Source: Mytilisepta virgata (lineage: Eukaryota; Mollusca; Bivalvia; Mytilida; Mytilidae). Taken from it: 64,000 bases of DNA. Positions 1-11,955 of this stretch are shown here, one piece after another. The stretch covers positions 27,854,150-27,918,149 of the forward strand of contig CM051514.1 in assembly GCA_028015205.1 (NCBI GenBank), given 5' to 3'. Each line of letters opens with the position of its first letter. Positions within the stretch are counted from its first letter, which is position 1. The notes under the pieces are model-generated. The model searched no databases. It worked only from the letters and a program-made list of their open reading frames with translations, and was not told the origin of the DNA. A program made the position numbers and the translations under genes.

Positions 1-29
1 CTTTCAAAACTTCTAAAATGCCCACTTAC

Positions 30-144
30 ATGTTCATCTAACGATAATTCTTGAGTCAATCGCACTTGTCCACTACTGCTTTGGATGACTTGTATTCTCA
101 GAAGATTCAATCCGCTATGTACATCTCCAGATGGGACTATAATT
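30..144 (-). CDS. Exon: ectodomain continuation
   Basis: A 115-nt exon, in phase 2, out phase 0, acceptor CCTGAAG and strong donor ACAT followed by GTAAGT. It encodes IIVPSGDVHSGLNLLRIQ and ends LTQELSLDEH. It continues the beta-rich module begun in the previous exon. The gene goes on beyond the left edge. Confidence 0.7.
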
Positions 145-595
145 CTTCAGGTACATATAGAAATGGATTTTTAAAAATCGATTAGTGAATTTGAAATGTT
201 GAAAGGTTATGTACGAGATAATATATCGTGCGTAAATAACAATAAACCCGTGTATTAAATATTTATCTATAAACAATATATTAAGAGTGGACATATTTTT
301 CGAAAACTCTTGTTAAACAAGAAAAAAAAAACAAAATAAATAAAATGAAAAAGAAATAATAACAACGAAAAAAAAATCTGCACCTTCGTATTAAAATGGA
401 AAATTACTTACAGTTAAACTTTAATGAAAAACAATTAAATATTAATTAGAACTAATGAATGAAGATGTATCCTAAATACAATTAAAGGTGAATACATGTA
501 TTCTGTTAAAACGAACTTCGTAAAACGAGGGTTGAATGTATAATACAATTTCAAAATTAACTTATTTTTTTCAGTACCAGTAAGTATAATCGTAC

Positions 596-1470
596 CTTGA
601 TGTAAACGGGTATTTTCCGTCGGCGACATTTAAGAACACGTCAGGAGAAGACAATTTTGGAGGAGATTTATCGAAACGGACAACAGACGTAACAACCTTT
701 GTGTGATTCATAATATCAGTGGCTTTAACTGAAACGTTTAAAGGTATTCCATCCTTGATCGTATTTTCGGGTAGTTCAAAATTGTCAAATTCTCGGAGAG
801 GTGACACCACTCTCCATTCGTGATCCCATGATGACTGTGACGAATTGATATTTGCTTCTATTTCAAATTTTATAATTCCACATATATTCGATATTTTAGC
901 TTTAGTCCTTGACCCTTCGTTATCGTCATATTTCGAATCAATTCTTTTGAAGAAGAATTTATAAGGATTACTTGGGTCAGTAAACCTGGGTTCATAATCA
1001 AGTATTTTTTCTAAGAAACGTTCTTTCTCATGTATTGAATTACAAAAGAGTCCAGTCCAGTTAACTCGTACTTCCGTAACATTGCTTTCGTTGTATTTCG
1101 TTTGCCATGAATAATTAGTAATGGCTGATGCTGAAGAAACATACATATGACTCTGGTTGTTGGTACTAATTTCAGAGGAATTATCATAAATTGCAATACG
1201 TCTGACAAATTCAGAGTTGTTTGCCTTGTCATTTATTTCAAGAATAAATGAATATACTCCTGGTTCATGTGGTTTATACTTTGGAAATATAAGATTATTC
1301 GGCATACTTTCTGTCACAAACACTGGCTTCGAATTGTCATCTTTTAAAATCGGTGGTTCCCTTAAGCCCTTGAAGTCAATGCTGTACTCCAATTTCCATA
1401 CTTCCAGGACATATCTTTTAATACTCGAGATCAAATCTGTCCACCCTCTCCATGTAACGTGTATTTCTTC
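596..1470 (-). CDS. Exon: long glycosylated ectodomain exon
   Basis: The largest exon of the gene: 875 nt, 291 residues, in phase 0, out phase 2, acceptor ATTTCAG, donor ATCAAG followed by GTACGA. It begins EEIHVTWRGWTDLISS and ends SPPKLSSPDVFLNVADGKYP plus FTS. It carries many sequons (for example NNS, NQS, NYS, NES, NVT, NWT, NSS, NVS, NHT) and few cysteines, so it is extracellular. The D-K-S-P-P and KYPFTSR motifs look like the start of a repeated beta-sandwich module. I know no named domain for it. Confidence 0.85.
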
Positions 1471-1489
1471 CTGAAATTATATTGGGGAG

Positions 1490-1780
1490 CTTTTAATATG
1501 CTGCTGGCGTGGCCAATGATGCGAGCACAGCAATATTAGCCCTTTCCAGAAACTCATTTCCGGTATCACGATTCTGACTCTAATATTATAATTTGAAGCT
1601 AGTTATTTCCCTTACTTTACTTACTTCCAGCGAACGAAACTTTTTGTAGCCTTATATGGCTGTCCCCATTAAACAAAGACTCTTCTAAATGACCCATATG
1701 TAGAAATGCATATGCTCCTATAACGCTCGCTGCGCTCGCCATAATTGGCTTTGTAAATTACAAAAAGAAAGTTTGATTTC
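1490..1780. repeat. Dispersed repeat, copy 1
   Basis: About 290 bp, strongly similar to 63,616-63,910: shared blocks are GCGTGGCCAATRATGCGA, TTATTTCCCTTACTTTACT, GCGAACGAAACTTTTT and CCTATARCGCTCGC. It sits in the intron just upstream of exon 596-1470. No coding potential or terminal structure was seen. Confidence 0.7.
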
Positions 1781-2376
1781 ACGTGAAATCAAATGTTTCT
1801 ATTGAACAAGCATGTTACTGTGACTTTAGAAATACATCCAATGAAGTCCCTAATTCAATGTTTTTCAAGGTTCTGATGTATGGCGGGAAAGCTGAAAATA
1901 ACTGTATTTTTGCAAATAATTCTCCTAAATTTATTTCATATTTTAATATTACAATATTGTCTGTTAACTTAATATTTTGAGAAAACTGCGAAAATATTGC
2001 CCAAATGGTATATATATACTAGTATAACAAACATATTTTTATCACCAGAAAAAGTATCGTGTGGAAAAAATTATTTTCTGAGATAAATAGGTTCTTACAC
2101 GAGTTCAGAGTGAAGAAAATTTTCAACGAGTTTTTAAAATTCACGTCTTATAAGTACCCATTTCTTCCGAAAATACTCAATTTTTTAGGTTTCCTATACC
2201 TAGGTAAATTCAATGAGCACATTCGACGAGGTTAAATAAAATAACGCCTGATTGGTCAAAAAGTATGACAAACTAATTCTGATTTGAGGTCACAACACCG
2301 GGAGATCGATACACGTGCAACGGAAAGAAATTTTCATCTTTGCAGGCTCAAGGTTTAGATCAATTTTTCTAGTTAC

Positions 2377-2590
2377 CTGTGCGATGTCTTTGCTTAATTT
2401 CATCGCTTCATCTGTACATTCGGTTATATTATCTGGGCAAACATGGATTGGTTTGTCCCGATCAATGCGGAATTCCAGTTCGTTCTGTTTTGACGGTCCA
2501 ATATAATAATCGGTACCAGTTGCAGTGTTAGTAACAGTATTCCTCAATATGCGATATCCACCAGATGTTACCTTGTTTGTAAGAGAATAT
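2377..2590 (-). CDS. Exon: extracellular segment
   Basis: A 214-nt exon, in phase 2, out phase 0, acceptor ATTTCAG, donor CACAG followed by GTAACT. It encodes 71 residues running from YSLTNKVTSGGYRI to KLSKDIAQ, with two cysteines (HVCPDNITEC) and one clear sequon (NIT). The frame stays open past the donor for about 29 codons, but the donor phase matches the acceptor of the next exon. Confidence 0.75.
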
Positions 2591-3473
2591 CTGAAATGTA
2601 TAATTTATGTAAATATATTATCAGTTCAATTTCTAATGTTTAACATTGTATTTTATGATCATTTTTGGCGATCTTTTTCCTTGTGACATCAAAACAGAAA
2701 AGAAAAAAGAAATATAAGATAATATATATAATATTTCAATATTTTCACCAGTATTTTCCTTTGAGACATTTTAACAATACAGTAGGCATTTGAACAACTT
2801 TTGTATATTATGTTTTTGAACCAATTCTCTTGGTTTTCAACAATTGTGACCTTGGGCACAATTGAAGAGTCGTAAATCCGTAATTCCAGATATGTACACA
2901 TCTTGATCATCGATGCAGCTCGTGTCTTGTAGGCAAAAGAGGGTATGTCTTTCTTTTTTCTACATATTCACAGCTTTTGCAACACTTTTTAGATCGTTTG
3001 AAGGTCAATCCCTTGCTGATCTTTTAAAGTGCGTATGAAAATCTTGTAGGGTCTTTAGGTTATAGTCATTAATCTTCTCACTGTTGACGATTTTTTTGCT
3101 GAGTATACAGTGTATGTTAAAAAATAATAAAAGTTACCAGTTCCACTAAAATGTCCATTGAATGTTTACAGGCAACAAATTTTTCTTCCGCTAAAATGTC
3201 CATTCACGCCTTTAGAAAATCCGCTAAAATGCCCTGCGTCCCACAGAATTTATTATAAGTCAGAGTTCTTTGTTTTTAAAGTCCCTGTAGGTTGTTTAAT
3301 GATGAGCTTTGTAATAACTCACATCTTATAGCAAAATCAAGATGAACCCCCTTGTGTAAATTATATGTCCTTTACGACGTAATAAAATGTTTATCTTTGA
3401 ATACAATAAGTTTATAATGTTACTCTGTAGTCTTTGGAATTAGTAAGTGTATCTAGTTTCTATGATCTCTTAC

Positions 3474-3597
3474 GTGTCTCCTGATGATAACAGCAGAATG
3501 TTTGTATCTTCCATATTACATTTCAGAGAGTGGACAGGAGAACTGTTGGATGCCCCATCGCAATGGAATATCTTCCAATTTGCGATATACCGCTTGC
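3474..3597 (-). CDS. Exon: short cysteine-containing extracellular segment
   Basis: A 124-nt exon with a strong acceptor (ATCTTTCAG) and a GTAAGA donor. It enters in phase 1 and leaves in phase 2, exactly what is needed to join exon 5010-5300 to exon 2377-2590. It encodes about 41 residues, including KIFHCDGASNSS and SLKCNMEDTN: two cysteines and one sequon. It contains stop codons in other frames, so an ORF scan would miss it. The phase fit is the main support. Confidence 0.75.
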
Positions 3598-4255
3598 CTG
3601 AAAGATAAAGTGAATAGGTTTCTCGCAGCTAAGCGCAGCATGATACGACCGCAACGAAAAATAAAACAAAATAATTAACATGAGAAGTCACTCTGCTTTT
3701 TTTCCCTTTTTACCCCTTATATCTCAAAAACAGCATCAGAGAGAAGAAATATTTTGACATAATACTGGAAGCAATCATCAAAATGAATTAAAAGAAAAAT
3801 TCTCCATAACAATCGGATGATTAATAAAACGTTCAGCTGCATTACAAAATGGCTAATTTTGGCCCTTTTAATCCCGTTTATCTCTGCAAAGACAAAAGTA
3901 ACACAAAAATGCCTGGATTAACTTTTATTACATTTCCTATGACGAACCAATTAAAAAATCATCAAAACCGGATAAGAAATAAAAAGGTTTCGAAAATCAA
4001 GCTGAGTCCCTTTGTTGGCCCATTTTATCTCTAAAACGGTAAGAGATAGTGAAAAAACGAATTTTCTGAATTTTATGCATTTTCATCAAGGAACATTTAA
4101 AACCAAAATTGATAAAAATCGGACAAAAAAAATTAAAAGTTACACAAAAAATATCAAAACTCCCTTAATGACCCCCAGAAAATATCGGGAGGGGCCAGAT
4201 TTCCCAAATCAATCCCAACCTGTATTTTTTACATGAGGAAACATTATGGTAAATA

Positions 4256-4828
4256 TTACAAAAGTAAACTAGACTGAGGCAGTTGGAAACGACAGCTATC
4301 CCCGCACCCCCCACATTTTGTATCCCTGTGCACCTTTTTCACAATTATGCCTTTGAATAAGGCTCAAATGTTGGAAAATTAATATTCTAAAACCTTATTG
4401 CACATCTGCATACAATGTATGACAATACTGCATAGAAATAAAATGTATAAAATGAAAAATGAAAGAAAACTTTCAGTCACCGACTTATAATTCCCAATTT
4501 TTGAAATTCTACCCCTAAACGCCCCAATTTTTGAAAATCAAAATTCTAAAACCTTATTGCACATCTACATACAGTTTTTGATAATACTGTATAGAAATGA
4601 AATGCATAAAATGGAAAATAAAAGAGGAGTATAGGTCACAAGCTTAAATTCCAATTTTGTAAAATTCGACCCGTGGGCCCCAATTTTTGAAAATGAAAAT
4701 TCTAAAACATTATTGCGCATGTACATACCATATGTGAATAATACATGAAGTTAAAAATGAACGAGGATTTAGGTCACAAGAAAGTGTGACGGACGGACAG
4801 ACAGACAGACAGACGGACAGACGGACGG
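4256..4828. repeat. Dispersed repeat X with GACA/GACG tract
   Basis: Intronic. Two or three degenerate units (about 180 bp) containing CCAATTTTTGAAAAT and TTATTGCACATCT, ending in a (GACA/GACG)n tract at 4786-4828. The same units recur at 51,541-51,945. An ORF through the tract is low-complexity. Confidence 0.65.
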
Positions 4829-5009
4829 GGGCGATAACGATATCCACGAACTTCTTCGGGGATAATGAGTGGAAACCTAACAGTCTACGGACGACGAAAC
4901 CGACGACGATAGGCTCATACCATGATACGTCCGAAAATATTTGCGGGTCGTATAAAAGCCAGTTGTATTTAATAACTAATAGACACTCAATTCGAATAAA
5001 CGTCCTCAC

Positions 5010-5300
5010 CGTCAGTATCAAGTTTGGTGTGAACGAGTTCTATCTGAGCATGGACAATACCATAGCTAATGTTGGCGATGTATTCTGGAGGGTCTGGCAT
5101 AAAACCAAATATTTCATCTGGATCAAACGTAAACTGCGACGAACACTCTATCAAATTGAATTCTGGTAAATTTGTCCACAGCACATTTATTTCTCTAGTT
5201 CCTGTGGCATCAACTTGGTACTTAGCAATGACTTCTTTAGTTGCTGTATTGATTTTGGTAAGATTGTAGTCTATTTGTTCTGTGATGGCAGTAAAGTTGT
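5010..5300 (-). CDS. Exon: extracellular beta-rich region
   Basis: A 291-nt exon, phase 1 to phase 1, acceptor TTTCAG, donor GACG followed by GTGAGG. It encodes about 97 residues starting YNFTAITEQIDYN. There is one cysteine (IECSS), and alternating hydrophobic residues around EINVLWTNLPEF suggest a beta-sandwich of FN3 or Ig-like size. No family was recognised with certainty. The neighbouring GACA/GACG simple repeat at 4786-4828 is intronic. Confidence 0.8.
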
Positions 5301-5878
5301 CTGAAACTTAAACAAAAAAAAAAATATTTCTGCAATGTATAGTACAGCAGGTCAGAATAAAGGAGTACGGCCATTTTCTCCGGTATTTGTTTCACCTGTA
5401 ACCATTAAATTTCTTTATCTTAAACATTTACCTACTATTTATAGTAATACTATGCGATTTTTATGTTAACAAACAAAATTTCATGCTGAATCATTAATAA
5501 GTTAAGTTTTCTACTCGCAAAGGTCGTGTCAACTGCCAAGAACTTTTGTATTACTTTTTGAAATATTGCTTAGAACCAAATTCACTCTACTGTCACGTGA
5601 AAGGAGATACAGCAAAAAAAAATTATTTCGGTTCTAAGTGTCCTTTGCGTTGAATAACTGTCATAAAGAAGTTAATCTGGAACATTTAAGTTAAAACTGT
5701 GAGTCATAAGGCGATAGTCGGGTATGTAGAACAAAAAATTCAATAAGTTATTTGTTAGTTATTATGTACAGATCTTAAGGGGACACATAGTAGACTATAG
5801 ACGTCAACAAAGGCGTCAAGAAAGTATTTCGAAGGATGAATTTCGGCAATTTTATATATAAATTTTATTTTTACTTAC

Positions 5879-6091
5879 ATTTCAAACATGATTTACCAGT
5901 AAAACCATTTGTACAAATGCATCGTTCGTGACCTGTAACATTGTTGACACGAGAGTTATTAACGTTGCCATCAGAATAGTTTCCAGTAATACTGAAATTA
6001 CCATTACCCGAACTGGTATCTTGTGATTCTGTAGTAATGTTTTCAATACAGGTACCAGGATAACAGGCATCCAAATGGGAACAAGGGGCAT
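5879..6091 (-). CDS. Exon: EGF-like domain with N-glycan-rich insert
   Basis: A 213-nt exon, phase 1 to phase 1, acceptor AATCAG, donor AAAT followed by GTAAGT. Cysteines one to three (APCSHLDACYPGTC) and four to six (CICTNGFTGKSC) fit an EGF fold. Between cysteines three and four there is an insert of roughly 35 residues with five N-glycosylation sequons (NIT, NFS, NYS, NNS, NVT). This loop is normally only a few residues long. Confidence 0.85.
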
Positions 6092-6285
6092 CTGATTCAA
6101 GAAAACATATTTTCAGATTAATAGGAATAATTACATTACATGTTGTTATAATCAAAGTACATTAAAGACAAACAAATCAATAATACAAAAAAAAAAAAAA
6201 AACGAGATAAAGAACAAAAATAATAAATGTATAAACCAATATAAAAATAAAAAAGGAAGAACATATTTCTCTCGTAGCTCTGTTC

Positions 6286-6531
6286 TTAGATTCTTTTCGG
6301 CTCTAGATTTTTGGTTATTTTGGGTTTCAATCTTCTCTGCGAAATTATGCAATATTGTGTTTGCGAAACTTTGGCATTGTCTACTGCGGTTAAAGCAGTC
6401 ACCACTAATGGTAGACTCAAGTGCCCGAGAGAATCTCCATATTTCGGCATTGCTGCAAAACTAATATTTGAAAGCTTAATACTAGTAGCAAAATCTCCCG
6501 AGGTCGTAGCTCTGAATGGTACCGTAGTCAT
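6286..6531 (-). other. Unassigned ORF between the two EGF exons
   Basis: An 81-codon open frame (starts MTTVPFRATTSGDFATSIKL) in the intron between the two EGF exons. Its composition is protein-like, but it has no acceptor and donor of matching phase for the surrounding gene. It is more likely a piece of a dispersed repeat than an exon. The other strand is open too. Confidence 0.25.
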
Positions 6532-6628
6532 CCTTTACACAAAAGAAACGAGAACACACGCGCGCATTTTTTTATTTTAATAGCCATAAAATTAATAAGT
6601 ATCTGTAGTTTAAGACTGAGTAACTTAC

Positions 6629-6724
6629 TCCCGTCACATATGTCTCCGACATAACCAAGAGTACATTTACACGTGTTGGGGGATACACATCTGCCACCAT
6701 TTTTACACGCTGGTTCACATATTG
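6629..6724 (-). CDS. Exon: canonical EGF-like domain
   Basis: A 96-nt exon, phase 1 to phase 1, with acceptor ATACAG and donor GGGA followed by GTAAGT. It encodes a complete six-cysteine EGF module: C-E-P-A-C, NGGRC, then CKC and GYVGDIC, i.e. spacing C-x3-C-x5-C-x5-C-x-C-x8-C. The symmetric phase is typical of shuffled extracellular EGF exons. It follows the EMI exon directly, as in MEGF10-type proteins. Confidence 0.9.
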
Positions 6725-7992
6725 CTGTATAAAAACAAATTAGGAGTAATTTTACTTTTTGCATTCGATAAGAACAGGTACGGAATAATATAACAATGTA
6801 ATTTTGGTTATTTTATAATATGAATATACATTTTTAAAAAAATTATTATTTAGGTGACCTGTCAGTACGTAGTTGGGGTCACTTTGGTTCGTAAGATTTT
6901 TTACCGAGTCAGTCGGTAGTTTCGATTTTTACAAATTTACCTTACAGACGCTTGTTTACCGTAACATCAAATATCTGTTCTGTGGTTGGAATTTTTTTAA
7001 TTTTTGATGTCCGGGAAAACGTCTTTGGGTAATATACATATGGCAAAATGCTGGGTTCTTTATTCATGGCATTTGCATCACGTGACTTCAGCCCTTTTAA
7101 TCAAATTACCTCGCTTAGTTGTAGATTGAAAATGATAAAATTGTTTGAATTACGGACAGTCGAGTCTTTTCCCCTCCCGGCTCTTAAACTAATATGTCTA
7201 TGAAAACTTCCTTTTGCGGATATTTACAAATTGTTTGTTTAATTCTGAGGAAAATGCTTCAGATTTGAAGGATTACGCTATGGGAGACTTAAAATTTTCA
7301 TGTTTTAAAAACATTTTTTGCCGAAAAGTTATGACAGCAGGTCAGATAATAGTTATTTTCTCATAAAATTCATCCTCCAAAGTGGTTCTCCATATGCGGA
7401 CAATTCATGTATGATCTCGCCTTGTATCTGTATTTATAGTTTGAATGTACCTATATGCGGACAATTTGCTTACGGGTTATAAGAATTTGAATATGTGCAT
7501 TTTTATTTTTAGGCAAGTATAATGCTTTGTAATGACTGTCGTCAGAGAAATCTAAAATGGCTGCTATGAAAATTAGCAAAGTACCCGCAATTTTGCCATA
7601 TGAATATGCATACTAGGTGAAAACTAAGATTCATATATCGTATGACAACACGGCTATTTAAAACAGTTTTTGATAAGTAAAATACTTACTACATATGGAC
7701 AATTATGACATATCATGCGAGACGTTCAAAGAATACACTGATTAATATTTTTTCGTGGGGTTTCAAATTAAACAAAGATGCACATCAAAAGATGCGTCGG
7801 ATATCTTTGTTCTAATTAATGTATTGTAAAAAGCACCAATTAAATTACTCGTAAGCTTTGCTTGGGCGAAATTCACCAATTACAGACAAGACTATTAAAA
7901 CTTGACCTTACTGTTGAAAACCACACTTTGATTACAAAACTTCATGAACTTTAGAGAAAATTCAAAGGTTTTATAAATATTGTTTTTCTTAC

Positions 7993-8090
7993 GTAAGGAA
8001 CAGTTGTTATCACCATTATGATCCCATCCAGAACAGCAGCTTGATTCAGTTACATAGTACGGCGTCTGTCTAGCTGAATAGCCACAACAC
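7993..8090 (-). CDS. Exon: EMI domain, second half
   Basis: A 98-nt exon with acceptor TTTAG and donor TTAC followed by GTAAGA. It encodes a CCGYS start, then SSCCSGW and NNCSL. The CC-x-GW pattern is the usual C-terminal signature of EMI domains, as in MEGF and multimerin proteins. It enters in phase 2 and leaves in phase 1, matching both neighbours. Confidence 0.8.
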
Positions 8091-8737
8091 CTAAAGGTTT
8101 AAATTGAGTTGTAATACATTTGTTACAATCATATAAAACAACAATAGAAAATCCGTGCTTGTAAAATTTGAGGGATTTCAGCGGTGGGAAACACAATATT
8201 TATTACGAGTTTTGGAAAGAAAAGGCAGAGTAATACTTTTTACTTTTATTTTAACGAAATATTCAATAAATACCACGTGCAGTTTTAAAATAAACACACA
8301 GTAATTAACTTATAAATCCCATATAAATCATATGTACAGTTGTCAAAAGTTCTATATATCTTTTTATGGTCTGTACAATTCGGAAATGGGATGTTCACAT
8401 TCTACCCCACATGCGTTCTTTCACGTTGCAAATGAGCAGGGTTTTTATGGATGTTGTTCATCTAAAAGTCGATATAAAGCCTTCAAAAAGGAGAAAAAAA
8501 ATCGACCTAGTCCGTCCATACATGTCATAGATTTTATTGATTATCTGCGGGCAAATGTTTAGGTTTTTTTTAGTTGTTAGTTGTTTTGTTTTGCTTTATC
8601 TATGGAGATTTCTGTGGTTTCCAAAGTCGGTTAGTAAAATAAATACCCGTCGACGTCAGACGAATATCGCAGATGACGTCGATGTGTTATTTGTTGGCAT
8701 TACGTAAAAAATATCATCAATGATAACAAATACGTAC

Positions 8738-8806
8738 CACCAGAGTATGGTACAACTACAGTAATAACTGGTCGAATACTTAAGCGTCTTTCTGGTGCAT
8801 ACATTT
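8738..8806 (-). CDS. Exon: EMI domain, first half
   Basis: The acceptor is a T-rich tract ending CCAG and the donor is GGTG followed by GTACGT. The 69-nt exon enters and leaves in phase 2. The reading begins NVCTRKTLKY and continues with two more cysteines, then joins the next exon in frame, as in the N-terminal part of EMI domains. An alternative frame is open but does not match the phase of the next exon. Confidence 0.65.
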
Positions 8807-10514
8807 CTGGAAAAAATAGACAAACACTAAAAATAATAATTAGGACCAAACAAATAAGAAGCTTAAAAGTAATTTAAATAAATAAATACACTGTATAGCT
8901 ATTTGAACTAGAACCCATATGTACATGATATATATTTATATGAGGAATACGAATAATACACATGTATATTATACTATAAACCCTGTAAAATCGGAAGGAA
9001 ACAAGTGCACTTGTATTTAACCTGTTATCCTTTTCATAATTGACCACGTGATCATACACCGGATGTTAAAATATAACGTCAGACTTCGTTTATTTTCGGC
9101 AAACTTCGGAAACACTATTCATTGAATACATGAGAACAATTAAATCCTGCTTTTGACTTATGGTTTGATTTTTCATCATTTTTCTGTCATTATCTATTAT
9201 GGTCCGAATCGATAAATTAATTAAACAAATCAATATATATAATGTACAAATGTTATGATGACAGTAAAACTTGTTTGCTGAGCGGAGGTAGGCGAAAAAA
9301 AAAGGCGAGGGGTCTTGGGTAAAAACTGCAAAATCCTGCGTTCTGAGGGATTGCATATGGGTGATTTGTTCACGTTTGGAATAATAAGTTTTGTCTAGAT
9401 AATTTCAGAGCAAAATCCATCCAAACTGACAATAATCTTTTAGTAATATTACCTGAATGACATCCTTCAAATACATATCTTTTGGCACCTCGGCTGTGAC
9501 GGATCACCGGAGCTCAACCCACAGAGCTCCTTACGCGTCCTCAGGTTGCGGATAGAGGAGACCCTTGAGTTCTCATTGGGGATTCTACACTCCCTGCACG
9601 CTAAACAGGGGATAATAAACTTACTATTCCCCGAATATGCAATCAGTAAATGTTTTATTATACTGAGATCACTTTACCTGTCAATAGTTTCCGGTGTCAG
9701 TAGTAATGGAAACTAGTTTCAAGTTTAGAAATAGACAAAATAGTAAAATTATTGCCATAATTTTTATATAGAAAAAACATACTAAGGTATAATAATCGAC
9801 GTTAACAACAAGCAACAATCAATCAAATACATGTACATTCAATATTTATAACACGCCCAGATTAACACCACTAACATTTACATGATTTAATATACAGAAT
9901 ATAATGATGAATACTCACAAAAAAACGATATTCGAGTTTTTTTTTCAAAGGTGTGTGGGCGGAGGGGTGTTCGCCCCGGATCCGCGACGCCTACTTGACA
10001 TAAAAAAAAATAAATGAAAAGTTTCGAGCGTTATTTATTTATTACCCCATGTATCCCCCCTTAAAAAATACAATTCTTCTTATTTGTTTTCCATGCTTTC
10101 AAGATAGGTTCTCTCAATATCAACATATTTTTATTAATAAATTAGATTTAGATATTTATTAAAATATCATTAAATGTGGTAATTGAAATTTTGAAATGGT
10201 AGTAGATAAATATTTGTTGCCTTCTTAAATAATTTCAAACTAACCCAAATGTTTATTCTCGTAATATTAAACGGTCCTTCCCTATGAACAATTCAGTCAA
10301 TGAAGCATTTGGGATCGAAGCCATTTGCCTGACTGTAAATGACTATAGAGGCTTGGGGATTTACATTAAACTAGACTGGGGGTATGCATGCTTTATTGAT
10401 GTCTGGATAGGTAGAAGATGTACGTGGTAATGATTACACTAAGGGGATTCAAGTAGAAGTTTTAGTGTAAACTGGGACATCATATATATGAAAACAGCTT
10501 AAAATACGGTAGTA
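8807..10514. other. No gene recognised; GC-richer island at 9,480-9,610
   Basis: AT-rich sequence upstream of the first EMI exon. The missing signal-peptide exon could be here, but no convincing M-plus-hydrophobic segment with a phase-2 donor was seen. Positions 9480-9610 are clearly GC-richer. On the minus strand one frame reads CRECRIPNENSRVSSIRNLR onward without stops for about 40 codons. A divergent R-module core lies near 10,290-10,340. Confidence 0.5.
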
Positions 10515-11890
10515 TCTATAATACTAAATTTACGAATTAGCCGAATAGGCGGCAAAACGCGTGATTCAAAATAAACGATGTATAGTTCAGATTATAAAGG
10601 TTATTATCGGATTTGACAATCTGCATTTATAAATTTAAACTACAGTTTTGTTTATGTGCAAATGGAATTTGTATGCACTTTTCCGATATGAATTCTCCCA
10701 ACGTATCCCTTAGAAGGTTCTCGAAGGCATCATATTAGCACATTGATTTAAATAAACAAGTATGCACATATTTTTAATGTATTTCTGTTTGAAATTACGG
10801 AAGAAGAATAAAAAAAAATTAAAAACATTCTCCTTCGAGTGGAATGTTTCCGCTTTATGTATTCAGGATTGTTTTTCTACAATAACGCAATTTCTCCTAA
10901 CTGTAAAGGTTATGAACTTTGAAGATAATGATGAAGTACAGTAAAGTTCAGAGGAATTCCTAACTTAGTTGTGTTTTGGATTGCTCGGATGTTTACCTTG
11001 CACAAAGTGATAAAACCAACCATTATCTATTTTTAAATTATTTGTCATGTGACCTGTCTAAATATATCTCTACTGTAAGCCCTAGATAAAAATATTTTTA
11101 ACAAATGGTCATCTTTATCATCAATGACGAAATTTATCTCGGACATCTTTGATAAATATAAACGTGGACAACACAAGCAGCCACACACTAAAAATGCTTT
11201 CACCTTCTGATTATTGGATATATTTGTGAAATTAAGCCTCGCTTGCCCTGCCCATGATGACAATGGAACAACTGGAACAATTATTTTCCAAAAATATGCT
11301 CTAACTAACTCCCGGCATCTTTTGAAAAATTCATCCGTCACTAAGGAAATGTTTACATCTACAATTTCATTTTCATATTTATTCTGAAGGAAAAAGGTAA
11401 TGCATTATGAAATGTGTATTTAATGAAAGCTTTTCATCAAGTTCCAGTTCAGAATTAATTATAACAATAAAAATATTGACAATTTATGTGGTTGTGTTTT
11501 CGTCATAGATTTTGACTTTGATGGCATCTTAAGGTCCATTTTGGTAATTCTACGTGGCATACAGTCTACTGCATCAGTGGATACATCTTCGGTAGTAACG
11601 AACAGCCATGACAATTGGGTCACCATGACCTACATTTCACGCTTCATTGACTTTGGTTAAAGTCTGCATTAAAATTCATTTCTAAGAATACTACATGCAG
11701 CACATATAGACATGAAACTATCAGTTGATACCACCTACGTGACAGGAAAGTTTATGGAAGCCTGCCACATCATCCATATTGAGTTCCTGTTCCATGAATG
11801 GCATGGCCGCAACAAATTTTTATAGTCAATATGGCCACCACAAAAAAAAAAAAAATTATTTTCCCGCGCTCGCGCGGGTTCAATGTCTAG
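10515..11890 (+). mobile_element. Non-autonomous Helitron, copy 1
   Basis: 1,376 bp. It starts with TC (TCTATAATACTAAATT) and ends in CTAG. The end is preceded by a hairpin CCCGCGC-TC-GCGCGGG (11863-11878) and 8 nt. The flanks are A on the left and T on the right, the A/T target typical of Helitrons, with no target duplication. Copy 2 at 21,641-22,995 shares both ends exactly and is flanked by A and T as well. No Rep/helicase ORF is present. A 98-codon minus ORF (11045-11341) inside may be captured sequence. Confidence 0.85.
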
Positions 11891-11955
11891 TATGTTCTCA
11901 AATATATCACTGTTTACATTTTGAATGTTATTAAAAGCTCTTGACCTCATCCTCC

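Larger units (their letters stand above)
30..8806 (-). other. Gene model (partial): EMI-EGF ectodomain protein, nine exons
   Basis: Nine exons on the minus strand join with matching phases and GT/AG borders: 8738-8806, 7993-8090, 6629-6724, 5879-6091, 5010-5300, 3474-3597, 2377-2590, 596-1470 and 30-144 (about 2.1 kb of coding sequence). The order is EMI domain, EGF, EGF with a large insert, then a long N-glycosylation-rich extracellular region. The signal-peptide exon upstream of 8806 was not found and the 3' end lies beyond position 1. The protein is probably secreted or a type I membrane protein. The architecture resembles EMI/EGF receptor-like proteins, and a kinase gene sits next door on the same strand. 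Whether this gene also ends in a TM and kinase cannot be seen here. Confidence 0.8.

Noticed and set aside
571..1434. The 287-codon ORF as a complete gene starting at its first Met
   Set aside because: It is the interior of an exon (596-1470): the frame is open to the acceptor at 1471 and the real end is a phase-2 donor, not the ORF stop.
2689..2910. Minus ORF 2689-2910 as the missing exon between 5010-5300 and 2377-2590
   Set aside because: No acceptor/donor pair in the needed phases; the exon 3474-3597 fits instead.
4786..5169. ORFs across the GACA/GACG tract
   Set aside because: Low-complexity translation on both strands; the real coding here is exon 5010-5300 on the minus strand.
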